From Methanobacteriota archaeon (GTDB lineage Archaea > Thermoplasmatota > Poseidoniia > Poseidoniales > Poseidoniaceae), in the NCBI GenBank assembly GCA_002689565.1, contig NZGQ01000071.1, positions 1 through 10,085 of the forward strand: DNA of 10,085 nucleotides, read 5' to 3'. This document shows, piece after piece, positions 1 to 6,706 of the stretch (the first letter of the stretch is position 1; each line of letters opens with the position of its first letter). The translations under genes and the position numbers were made by a program. A model generated the notes under the pieces. That model had not been told where the DNA came from, searched no databases, and worked only from the letters and a program-made list of their open reading frames with translations.

Positions 1-300
1 CTAGGCGGTAAGAGATTACTGGAAGAAGAAGGTCCATGGAACCTCTGTAAAAAATCCGCAGATTTTGTAATTAACTTTGATGAAGACGGCGGAGACCTTT
101 CAGTAAGGTATGGTAAAATGGAAGGAGATTTTGATTCTAGAATTGAATATCTCGCAAACAATGCTGATGGCAGATGGCTTCTTTGTGCTCAGCACCTTTA
201 CTCTTGGGCTAGCCTATGGGCTCCTAGATACATTGATGAATTACCTTCACTATCTTTGCTAATGACGAGGCTTGTGGCAGTGGAGGTGCATTTGAGTTGA
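1..300 (+). CDS. Unrecognised protein, 3' end only (5' end outside window)
   Basis: The frame is open from the first base of the window to the TGA at 298-300 and gives 99 C-terminal residues. I do not recognise the family. The visible part is acidic, with an acidic patch FDEDGGD near residues 25-31, and is followed by a Trp/Leu-rich segment (about residues 59-77, with WLLCAQHLYSWASLWAP) that could be amphipathic helix. There is no clear membrane segment and no C-terminal anchor, so a soluble protein is likely. The first internal ATG at 118 is not taken as the start, because the frame continues upstream without a stop and no Shine-Dalgarno precedes it. Its stop overlaps the start of the next gene (TTGA, 297-300), so the two are almost certainly translated from one mRNA. 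Confidence 0.75.
   Translation, partial: LGGKRLLEEEGPWNLCKKSADFVINFDEDGGDLSVRYGKMEGDFDSRIEYLANNADGRWLLCAQHLYSWASLWAPRYIDELPSLSLLMTRLVAVEVHLS
282..288 (+). promoter_or_regulatory. Shine-Dalgarno GGAGGTG fixing a TTG start
   Basis: GGAGGTG at 282-288 is a near-perfect match to the archaeal 16S anti-Shine-Dalgarno. It ends 8 bases before TTG at 297-299. It lies inside the last codons of the upstream gene, and it makes the TTG the most credible start of the 297-2738 gene; the predicted signal peptide begins directly there. Confidence 0.8.
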
Positions 301-2738
301 AGCGTGCTATCCTGCTGATTGCCATACTACTACTTCCAACAGTTTTAGCGGAGTCTTTTCCAAATCAGAATCCAAATTACGGGTTTGTAGGTTGGCAGAT
401 TGAATCGGGCGAAAAGGTAGGTGAATATCGTTTAACATATCCTTCTATCTCAGAGGGTGAGGAAGTGAATATGGCCCAAAACGGACCATTTGCAGTAGTC
501 GTATTCTATGCCGATGAATCAGAGGATACCGATCAGTACATTTGGTTACAGGATGAATTAGCTTTGTGGGGATACATCACCTTAGTTGTTGAGGATGAAG
601 TTAGTTGGGAATCTGTTGAATCTCAATTGACTGGGTGGAATAATGGATCATTCTCTTCAGTTCCAGGTGCACAGAATATGTTTGCCTTGGATTATATTTC
701 CTTGGGAGGACATGGGACAGGTGCACATTTTGCGGCTGAAATAGTAAAGAGTGGAGATTACGAAATCGATGGTCTATTCGGTTTAGGTCTTGATGGATCA
801 TCCTCACAGCATTCACAATCAGTTGTACTATCTAGGCCATCATCAGCATTATTCTTGACCGGGACTACCGATGATATCGCTCCTGCCAATGAGAACGTAA
901 TGTCATACCTAAACACATGGCCTGGTGCTTGGCAAGTTATGCATGCTCGAGGTGCTAACCATATTGGATATCAAGAGACAGATGGTTTCTTCGAAAGATT
1001 GGCAGACGGAGATTCAACAATGGGCCGTGATGGTCAGCAAAGACATGCCCTCGACCATATCCTGCCTTACCTCAACCTCTCTTTGAAAGGAGATGATTCG
1101 GCCTATCAAACAGCGTATAATCGAGAAGACAAGTCTGTTTCAGGAGACGTAGATGCCTACATCGATGAGGATCTTTCACGTTCACGCTTGTATCACATGG
1201 AAGATATCACCTCAGATTTATTGTCTGTAATGCTCAACCAATCATTCACAATTTCTGCAAATGTTACGATGAGGGATGGTAGCCCTGCATCTGGAAATGT
1301 ATCTTGTGAATTACCAAATGGAGATGTAATAATCGGTATTTTGCAAAACGCTGTTGCTTCGTGTCAAATAGAGGGCTCATCACTGCTTCCTGGACCCTCG
1401 CTAATCGAGTTACACGTCCATGATAATTCATTTTCAGATTGGCTAGAATTATTTGTCAATAGGGTAGGGATGCCAATGGAGATTACAAATCCAATTCCTG
1501 AAATCACACTTGACCAGCATTCGTATGTAACAGTGCAATCTAGTTTGTTTGCTTCAGATCCAGATGGAGAAAATATTGTCTTCACCTCTGCTTCTTTACT
1601 GCAAAATGATGACAACAGATTGTCGTTGTCTAACTCAGGTGCTGAGTTGAATATTTCTCATGTAGCTGATCAGGAGTGGGACGGTACAATTCAGGTCAAT
1701 CTTACTTTATCGACCAGTGAAGAGTCTGTGAATTTGACAACAAACGTCACAGTTCTACCAGTAAATGATCCAGTATTTCAAACTGGAACAATCCCTCAAC
1801 AAAAATCGATTGAGGATGGAGATAGCATAGTCGTTGATTTTGCGAATTATATTAGCGACCCCGAGAATCAGCCTCTTGTCGTTAATGCAACGAGAGATTA
1901 CCCAGGGATTAGAATTGAATCTACTCAATCTACTGTTTTAATCGATCCTCAAACACACTGGAATGGGGCAGAATTCATTGAATTCACTGTTTCGGATGGA
2001 GTTACACAATCATTGCAAATATTCGTTCCAATCAATATAGAGGCGGTTGATGACATGATTGAATTTTCATCAGATTCCTTTTCTGTTGAATTCGATGAAG
2101 ATGAAACTCTGTCGATTGATTTAGACAATTATACAATCAATGTGGATGACGATATTCTCTCTTACACAATCACTGGACAATCTGATATTCTTGGATACTC
2201 TTTAGCAGAAAGTGAATTGCTGCTAGCCGGAAACCCAGATTTATTCGGCACCGCTTCCTACACTATTGAGGTAAGTGATGGATTAAATTCGACTTCAGCT
2301 GTTTTCAATGTCAAAGTGAATTCCGTGCCTGACCTACCCACGGTTGCAATTTCTTCGATTGACGTTGAAATAAATTTAGTATCTATTCTTTGGACTATTT
2401 CCGATAAAGACGGAAACACAGGTCTTGTTTATTCTGTTAACTTTGATAACCAATCGATTGAACAAGGCACAGAATGTACTGGTACAGTTTTACTGACTTG
2501 CCTGACGACCACAAAGGCAACGCTCGATGGATTCTATACCGCTGAAGTAAAAGTATGGGATAGTAACGCTCAACAGTGGTCAAATACAGCCTTGCAAGAA
2601 ATTGAAGTAATTCCTCAAGTGGAAACTAAAGATGATTCAGAATCAGAAATAGAAATCGGAGAATGGGTATTGCCAATCGGTCTAGGGTTGGTTGTATTGC
2701 TCCTTATCGGATACATGTTACAATCTAAAAAAGATTGA
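297..2738 (+). CDS. Membrane-anchored surface protein: degenerate alpha/beta-hydrolase-like domain plus cadherin-like repeats
   Basis: The 813-residue protein starts at TTG and carries a signal peptide (residues 1-18, hydrophobic core ILLIAILLLPTVLA). Residues 60-265 resemble the chlorophyllase/PET-hydrolase branch of alpha/beta hydrolases. A strand VVVFY is followed by the nucleophile-elbow motif G138-H139-G140-T141-G142, an acid candidate at D192/D193 and a His candidate at H222 (GANHIG). The elbow normally reads GHSxG, but here the Ser is Gly (codon GGG, 714-716), and the oxyanion-side HG seen in relatives reads YA. Hydrolysis by the usual mechanism is therefore unlikely. Residues 300-390 look like an Ig-type beta domain. 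Residues 392-680 hold about three cadherin/tandem-95-type repeats, with linkers PVNDP and AVDD and VSDG motifs, and 681-763 is a further beta domain. An acidic stretch precedes a transmembrane helix (791-808) and the short cytosolic tail ending KKD. The protein probably sits on the cell surface as an adhesin or binding protein. The hydrolase assignment is moderate; the export and anchor are clear. Confidence 0.85.
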   Translation: MKRAILLIAILLLPTVLAESFPNQNPNYGFVGWQIESGEKVGEYRLTYPSISEGEEVNMAQNGPFAVVVFYADESEDTDQYIWLQDELALWGYITLVVEDEVSWESVESQLTGWNNGSFSSVPGAQNMFALDYISLGGHGTGAHFAAEIVKSGDYEIDGLFGLGLDGSSSQHSQSVVLSRPSSALFLTGTTDDIAPANENVMSYLNTWPGAWQVMHARGANHIGYQETDGFFERLADGDSTMGRDGQQRHALDHILPYLNLSLKGDDSAYQTAYNREDKSVSGDVDAYIDEDLSRSRLYHMEDITSDLLSVMLNQSFTISANVTMRDGSPASGNVSCELPNGDVIIGILQNAVASCQIEGSSLLPGPSLIELHVHDNSFSDWLELFVNRVGMPMEITNPIPEITLDQHSYVTVQSSLFASDPDGENIVFTSASLLQNDDNRLSLSNSGAELNISHVADQEWDGTIQVNLTLSTSEESVNLTTNVTVLPVNDPVFQTGTIPQQKSIEDGDSIVVDFANYISDPENQPLVVNATRDYPGIRIESTQSTVLIDPQTHWNGAEFIEFTVSDGVTQSLQIFVPINIEAVDDMIEFSSDSFSVEFDEDETLSIDLDNYTINVDDDILSYTITGQSDILGYSLAESELLLAGNPDLFGTASYTIEVSDGLNSTSAVFNVKVNSVPDLPTVAISSIDVEINLVSILWTISDKDGNTGLVYSVNFDNQSIEQGTECTGTVLLTCLTTTKATLDGFYTAEVKVWDSNAQQWSNTALQEIEVIPQVETKDDSESEIEIGEWVLPIGLGLVVLLLIGYMLQSKKD
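2721..2737 (-). terminator. Candidate terminator (T6 in a small inverted repeat) for the carboxyltransferase gene
   Basis: CAATCT and AGATTG flank five A residues on the + strand. Read on the - strand this gives a T6 run starting about 7 bases after the carboxyltransferase stop. Archaeal RNA polymerase terminates mainly at oligo-T in the non-template strand, so this fits. The same bases encode the final Gln-Ser-Lys-Lys-Asp of the opposing gene. The repeat is visible; its role is inferred. Confidence 0.4.
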
Positions 2739-4301
2739 TCAAAGTGGAATATTTCCATGCTTCTTTGGTGGTGACCATTCTCTTTTTGACGATAAAATCC
2801 TCAGTGCACGAATTAACCGCAAGCGGCTTTCTTCAGGTTCGATGACATCGTCTAACCAACCGTTTCTAGCAGCGACATATGGATCACCAAACTTTGACTT
2901 GTATTCCTCAACAAGTTGTAGTCGAGTCTCCTCTTTCTTATCGTCATCAGCAGCAGCAATCTCTCTTCGATGAATGATGTTTACCGCACCTTCAGCACCC
3001 ATAACCGCCAGCTCTGCTGTCGGCCATGCAATATTATAATCGGATTGAAGGTGTTTACAACTCATTGCTAAATATGCACCGCCGTATGCTTTTCTCGTAA
3101 CCAAAGTCATCTTTGGAACGGTCGCTTCCGCATATGCGAACAACAATTTCGCTCCATGGCGAATAATTCCACCCCACTCTTGAACGACACCCGGCAGGAA
3201 ACCAGGTACGTCTTCGAAGGTCACGAGAGGGATGTTGAAGGCATCACAAGTTCTGATGAATCTTGCTGCCTTAATTGAAGCATCAATGTCCAAGCAACCT
3301 GCCAGTACTTTTGGCTGGTTAGCCACGATTCCAATGGTTTTCCCATCAAGTCTAGCAAATCCGATTACGATGTTCTCAGCATAAGAGTTGAACAACTCCA
3401 TGAATATGCCATCATCAACAATTTCTTCAATCACTTTTACCATGTCATATGGACGGTTTGGATTGTCAGGAACTAGTGCTTCCAAATCAGGATTCAATCT
3501 GGTAGGATCATCTGCAGTCGGCTCAACAGGTGGGCTTGATTGATTGTTATCAGGCAGGAATCCGAGGATATCTGCTGCTAATGCGCAAGCCTCTTCTTCA
3601 TCCTCTGCAATCAGACAAGCGATTCCAGAACGACTAGCATGAAGGCTTGCACCTCCTAGGCCTGCAGCATCTACTTCACCACTGATACACTCTGGTGTTT
3701 CGAGTGGAGATGACATGAATAATTGTCCGTGGTCGTTGCCAAGAATTGTGAAATCAGCCAGGCTTGCACCCAATGCAGAAACTCCCACTACGGGGCCAAG
3801 AACTAAAGAAATCATTGGGATTCTACCTGAGCACTGAACCAATCTGTCTAGTAATTCTCCAGTTCCCCCAAGTGAATTTATTCCATCTTGAGCTCTTTGT
3901 CCACCGCCGTCCCAAATTCCAACGATTGGAACTTTGGTTCGTTCTGCCATTTCAACGACCTTTGAGATTTTCTTGGCGTGCATTTCACCCATTGAACCAC
4001 CGTGGACTGAGAAATCCTGTGCGAAACAATAGATTCTCCTGCCATCGACTGTGCCGTGTCCACAAACAACGCCATCGCCTAATGTCTCGTGCATGAACAT
4101 GCCATGATCTGATGTTCTGTGAGTAAGAAATGTATCGATTTCAACGAAGGAATCTTCGTCTAGTAGGTTGCGGATTCTGTCTCTAGCAGTACCTCTGCCT
4201 GATGCACGAATACTCTCTTGTCGCTTGAGTCCACCACCCATGAGGATCTTCTCGCGACGGTACTTCAAGTCCTCAAGAGCCTCACTCGAATCCCTTGACA
4301 T
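2739..4301 (-). CDS. Biotin-dependent acyl-CoA carboxylase, carboxyltransferase (beta) subunit, PccB/MmdA family
   Basis: This 520-residue cytosolic subunit moves the carboxyl group from carboxybiotin to an acyl-CoA such as propionyl-CoA or acetyl-CoA. It would work with a biotin carboxylase and a biotin carrier protein that are not in the window. It has two crotonase-fold halves. The N-terminal half has DGGGQRAQDG and the loop GPVVGVSALGA (169-179). The C-terminal half has DVPGFLPG (364-371), QEWGGIIRHGAKLLFAYAEA, RKAYGGAY (403-410) and the family ending PPKKHGNIPL. Length matches the family (about 510-530). The ATG at 4301 is chosen because GGAGGT precedes it and the N-terminus then aligns with relatives; an ATG at 4373 would overlap gatD by 34 bases. 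It follows gatD by 38 bp. The acyl-CoA-side loop reads VGVSALGA where most relatives have AGGAVYSPA, so the substrate cannot be named, and a decarboxylase alpha subunit (MmdA) remains possible. Its stop abuts the stop of the opposing gene. Confidence 0.93.
   Translation of the reverse strand: MSRDSSEALEDLKYRREKILMGGGLKRQESIRASGRGTARDRIRNLLDEDSFVEIDTFLTHRTSDHGMFMHETLGDGVVCGHGTVDGRRIYCFAQDFSVHGGSMGEMHAKKISKVVEMAERTKVPIVGIWDGGGQRAQDGINSLGGTGELLDRLVQCSGRIPMISLVLGPVVGVSALGASLADFTILGNDHGQLFMSSPLETPECISGEVDAAGLGGASLHASRSGIACLIAEDEEEACALAADILGFLPDNNQSSPPVEPTADDPTRLNPDLEALVPDNPNRPYDMVKVIEEIVDDGIFMELFNSYAENIVIGFARLDGKTIGIVANQPKVLAGCLDIDASIKAARFIRTCDAFNIPLVTFEDVPGFLPGVVQEWGGIIRHGAKLLFAYAEATVPKMTLVTRKAYGGAYLAMSCKHLQSDYNIAWPTAELAVMGAEGAVNIIHRREIAAADDDKKEETRLQLVEEYKSKFGDPYVAARNGWLDDVIEPEESRLRLIRALRILSSKREWSPPKKHGNIPL
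2783..2787 (+). terminator. Possible oligo-T terminator for the + strand gene
   Basis: A T5 run lies about 45 bases past the surface-protein stop and inside the convergent carboxyltransferase gene. It is the first T-run of five or more after that stop. The evidence is weak and rests on position and composition only. Confidence 0.2.
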
Positions 4302-4305
4302 GTTT

Positions 4306-4311
4306 ACCTCC
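4306..4311 (-). promoter_or_regulatory. Shine-Dalgarno GGAGGT setting the carboxyltransferase start
   Basis: The - strand reads GGAGGT, then AAAC, then ATG (4301). A second GGAG sits 11 bases before the same ATG. Together they favour 4301 over the in-frame ATGs at 4331 and 4373, neither of which has such a site. Confidence 0.75.
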
Positions 4312-4339
4312 ACTCCTTTCCGGTTATTCATTAAAGCGG

Positions 4340-5653
4340 TTATGACATTAGAGAGGATTGATTCTCCCCACATAGATTTTCAGATAATATATCTAAGCCT
4401 TTTTCATTGGAAAGTGCCCAATGAATTTTTGCGAGTAATGCTTCAGGGGAACTGGTAGAACCATGGCCAAGTACACCGATGTCTTGCTGGTTTCTTCCCT
4501 TGGAATAAACGTTCAAATCAACTGGCCCATTGATACATTGGTTTGCTACAATTACTGGGATAGGTGAGTTCTCAATCACCTTTGCCAGTTTATCATTTTC
4601 TGGAGCATCCCCTGTTGGATTTTCAATTGGTAAATGACCTAGTCCTGTCCCATGAATGAGTATTGCAGAGTATCCCGAATTCTGTGCTGCTTCTAGTAAA
4701 TCAGCATGTAAGTGAGGCCCTGCTATGAATTGTGCAATTCGTATATCAGGGTCGTACTTCGTAGGATTAGAGACCTCTCTAGATTCTTGTATTGTAACTG
4801 GGGAATGAGTTAATCCCTCTCTAGAAATTGTGATTTCACTAATCCTTTCACCATTTACCATTTTGAAAGCATTCCGTCTTGTTGAATGCATTTTTCTTAC
4901 TCCAACACCAGGGCTTACCGCACAAACTCCGTCGCCAGATCCTGCATGCATTACCGTAACAGCAGCATCTCCATTCCCACTCACTTCTGGTCCGTTTGCT
5001 GCCCAATATACTGCACTCAACAGATTTTCAGTAGCATCGGATGAGGCACGGTCAGATGATCTCTGTGAGCCGGTGAACACAATCCTGCCGGCTGGCTTCC
5101 CTCCATTTCCTGCGAATGCAAATGAAAGTGCAGCAGCGCTAATGTGTAGCGTATCTGTACCATGTGTGATGATTACGCCAACAGATCCTGAATCGAAAGC
5201 CTCTTGACAAGCATCAATCATTTTATTCCAATGAATCGGCCTAATGTCATCAGACCACATATTACCGATTTTTATGGCATCAATATTTGCAATTTCCAGA
5301 ATCTCTGGTACGCTTGCTAACAATTCTTCAGGCTCGAATCGCGCAATTACTGCTCCTGTTGCGTAATCAACCTTTGATGCGATTGTTCCACCTGTATGAA
5401 TTATCGTAACCTTGGGCAATTCCTGATTTTGTTGAACACTTGAGATTGAAGCTAGTACCTGATCTGCGTCAGCGATTGATACCACCGATTCTACCATTGA
5501 GATAGGATGGCTTACATTGTAACCATTTGCAAGTTTGACAGTCAGATGTTCGGGTGCTGCACCTGGTAAGACTACGCCTTCATGAGTGGTGGTTCCAGCA
5601 GGTCCGCTAGTTGTAATTTTTACTCGCTCACCAATTGTCGGCATCTCAACCAT
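4340..5653 (-). CDS. gatD: Glutamyl-tRNA(Gln) amidotransferase subunit D (GatD)
   Basis: GatD is the glutaminase half of the archaeal GatDE complex. It frees ammonia from an amide donor, and GatE uses that ammonia to turn Glu-tRNA(Gln) into Gln-tRNA(Gln) in the cytosol. The 437 residues match the family length. Residues 5-60 form the small N-terminal beta domain (GERVKI, VKLANGYNV). The rest is a type I L-asparaginase-like domain with all four catalytic positions visible: T90 in HTGGTIAS, T166 and D167 in THGTDT, and K254 in VRKMHS. The GSQRSSDRASSDA segment also matches GatD. gatE is not next to it and is absent from the window. Two nearby Met codons could start it, residue 1 (5653) or residue 4 (5644); neither has a Shine-Dalgarno, and no in-frame start lies upstream. 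The carboxyltransferase gene follows after 38 bp, so they probably share a transcript. A plain L-asparaginase is less likely because of the N-terminal domain. Confidence 0.95.
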   Translation of the reverse strand: MVEMPTIGERVKITTSGPAGTTTHEGVVLPGAAPEHLTVKLANGYNVSHPISMVESVVSIADADQVLASISSVQQNQELPKVTIIHTGGTIASKVDYATGAVIARFEPEELLASVPEILEIANIDAIKIGNMWSDDIRPIHWNKMIDACQEAFDSGSVGVIITHGTDTLHISAAALSFAFAGNGGKPAGRIVFTGSQRSSDRASSDATENLLSAVYWAANGPEVSGNGDAAVTVMHAGSGDGVCAVSPGVGVRKMHSTRRNAFKMVNGERISEITISREGLTHSPVTIQESREVSNPTKYDPDIRIAQFIAGPHLHADLLEAAQNSGYSAILIHGTGLGHLPIENPTGDAPENDKLAKVIENSPIPVIVANQCINGPVDLNVYSKGRNQQDIGVLGHGSTSSPEALLAKIHWALSNEKGLDILSENLCGENQSSLMS

Positions 5654-5707
5654 GGAGTCGCCTGATTCTGAGACCTCTTGAATGTTAGTGGTCGATTCAA
5701 ATTTACA

Positions 5708-5781
5708 GTGCCAATACTAGCGTGTTGTTTTGGCACCAAAAGCGAATTATCACCAATGTTATTGGTCAACAAATTTGGCAG
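5708..5781. promoter_or_regulatory. Cluster of TTGG/CCAA inverted repeats upstream of gatD
   Basis: The 135 bp gap between the SnoaL-like gene and gatD (5654-5788) holds six CCAA or TTGG half-sites within about 70 bp. Two form clean palindromes: TTTTGGCACCAAAA (5728-5741) and ACCAATGTTATTGGT (5752-5766). GTGCCAA (5708-5714) also pairs perfectly with TTGGCAC (5730-5736), and CAAATTTG (5770-5777) is an 8-base palindrome. The repeats could be operator sites for a dimeric regulator of gatD and the carboxyltransferase gene, or could form hairpins after the upstream gene. I see no convincing TATA box at leaderless distance from gatD. Confidence 0.4.
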
Positions 5782-5788
5782 TTTACTC

Positions 5789-6163
5789 TTATTCTTGACC
5801 TACTAACTTGTAGTCATCGGATAGTGGTGTAGCACCGGTTTCCATAAGAATGATCTTTCCATCTTTGAATCTCATAAAGGACATGACTGCCTCAGAGGTA
5901 GATCCGTTTGCGAAGTGAACTATTGAGTGTGCTACTCCAACTTCATCGTTCTCATATAGGATTCTTTCGTTTTCACCTTTTGGAGTACCCTCTCCACCAG
6001 CGAAACCTAGGATGTCAGACTTGCTCATTGTAATCCCACCTACGTGTGGATTGAATACGCAGTCATCGTGAATGATTTCTGCTAAAGCTTCTACATCTCC
6101 ATTTTCCCATGCTTCATTGTATGCTGCAATAATTGACATGTTTTCCGGATTAAGATGTGCCAT
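5789..6163 (-). CDS. SnoaL/NTF2-like protein of unknown function
   Basis: This 124-residue protein has the look of the NTF2 superfamily, SnoaL-like branch. It has an N-terminal helix pattern with AYNEAWENGDVEALAEIIHDDCVF (about residues 14-37), then PHVGG, and then alternating strands ending in MSFMRFKDGKIILMETG. That fold hosts small-molecule isomerases, cyclases and dehydratases as well as non-enzymatic binding proteins, so no reaction can be assigned. It has no signal peptide or membrane segment and is predicted cytosolic. The ATG at 6163 is taken as the start; the next Met (residue 9, 6139) would remove part of the first helix. No Shine-Dalgarno is present, which suggests a leaderless or AT-rich-leader transcript. 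It lies 78 bp after the iota-carbonic-anhydrase-like gene, which probably has the same fold, and 135 bp before gatD. Confidence 0.8.
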   Translation of the reverse strand: MAHLNPENMSIIAAYNEAWENGDVEALAEIIHDDCVFNPHVGGITMSKSDILGFAGGEGTPKGENERILYENDEVGVAHSIVHFANGSTSEAVMSFMRFKDGKIILMETGATPLSDDYKLVGQE

Positions 6164-6200
6164 ATAGATTGATTGAAAGAAAAATAATGAATCTAATTAC

Positions 6201-6219
6201 ATTTATTGTAATAATAAAT
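6201..6219. repeat. AT-only inverted repeat between the two NTF2-fold genes
   Basis: ATTTATT and AATAAAT flank the five bases GTAAT. It lies in the 78 bp AT-rich gap 6164-6241, about 40 bases before the SnoaL-like start and just past the stop of the iota-CA-like gene. It could form part of the promoter (TATA/BRE region) or a weak terminator hairpin. An AT-only repeat in an AT-rich gap can also arise by chance. Confidence 0.3.
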
Positions 6220-6241
6220 TCTACAGATTTGCTAAAACCGA

Positions 6242-6706
6242 TTAATCTGTTGTCGCAGGCATAGATGAATGATGTACTTGAATACGTAAATCCCCATTTT
6301 CATCTGAAATATATCCAAAGGTATACTCTGCTTTTACTTCATCTCCATTCGAATCTGTAAAGAAATAGTTGCCCATTGCGATAGCAGAATTTCCATCAAT
6401 TATGACATCTGAATTTTCAAATCGTACTTTAGTCCATCCTTTAATTGCAAAACCTTTGTCTTCAGGACACTCATTATTTGATGCTACGAAATAGGATAGA
6501 GCGCTCTCAAAGTTAGGTCTAAACTGTTCAATTGCAGCAAGGGTCGGCTTGAACAAAACAGTAGTCCTTCCGTATGCATAGAGGGTTTCTACATGATTTC
6601 TTGCAAGTTCAACATAGTCTCCACCGGAAGAATGTGCTGAAGCGATTGCTACGATTCCATTACCCCACGCCTGCTGTGCGAGATTGACATCTTCGATGGT
6701 TACCAT
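6242..6706 (-). CDS. COG4337 / iota-class carbonic anhydrase-like protein
   Basis: The 154-residue protein closely resembles the COG4337 family, which includes the iota-carbonic anhydrases first described from the diatom protein LCIP63 and from bacteria. These proteins have an NTF2/CaMKII-association-like fold, interconvert CO2 and bicarbonate, and in studied cases may work without a metal. Features shared with my recollection of the family are AQQAWGNGIVAI (10-21), LFKPT (51-55), QFRP (61-64), EDKGFAIKGWTKVRFEN (82-98), GNYFFTD (112-118), EYTFGY (127-132) and the near-terminal HHSS (145-148). The length matches a single domain. Many bacterial versions have a signal peptide; none is seen here, so the protein should act in the cytosol. 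The start at 6706 places AQQAWG at the usual distance from the N-terminus and has no Shine-Dalgarno. The family call is strong; catalytic activity is inferred. Older databases label such proteins SgcJ/EcaC-like or, wrongly, phosphoribosyl-AMP cyclohydrolase. Confidence 0.82.
   Translation of the reverse strand: MVTIEDVNLAQQAWGNGIVAIASAHSSGGDYVELARNHVETLYAYGRTTVLFKPTLAAIEQFRPNFESALSYFVASNNECPEDKGFAIKGWTKVRFENSDVIIDGNSAIAMGNYFFTDSNGDEVKAEYTFGYISDENGDLRIQVHHSSMPATTD

Noticed and set aside
118..300. A 60-residue gene starting at the ATG at 118
   Set aside because: The same frame is open back to the window edge and no ribosome binding site precedes 118, so this is the tail of a longer gene.
2692..2973. 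93-codon + strand open frame bridging the convergent stops
   Set aside because: It overlaps the surface protein out of frame and the carboxyltransferase in antisense, and its Ser-rich composition suggests a shadow.
3764..4096. 110-codon + strand open frame inside the carboxyltransferase region
   Set aside because: It is fully antisense to the conserved N-terminal carboxyltransferase domain and has unusual Arg/His/Leu-rich composition.
4302..4373. Upstream extension of the carboxyltransferase to the ATG at 4373 (24 extra residues)
   Set aside because: It would overlap the end of gatD, the extra residues do not resemble the family N-terminus, and the strong Shine-Dalgarno sits directly before the ATG at 4301.
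4830..5207. 125-codon + strand open frame opposite gatD
   Set aside because: It lies wholly within gatD on the other strand and has low-complexity Ser/Pro/Ala composition typical of antisense shadows.
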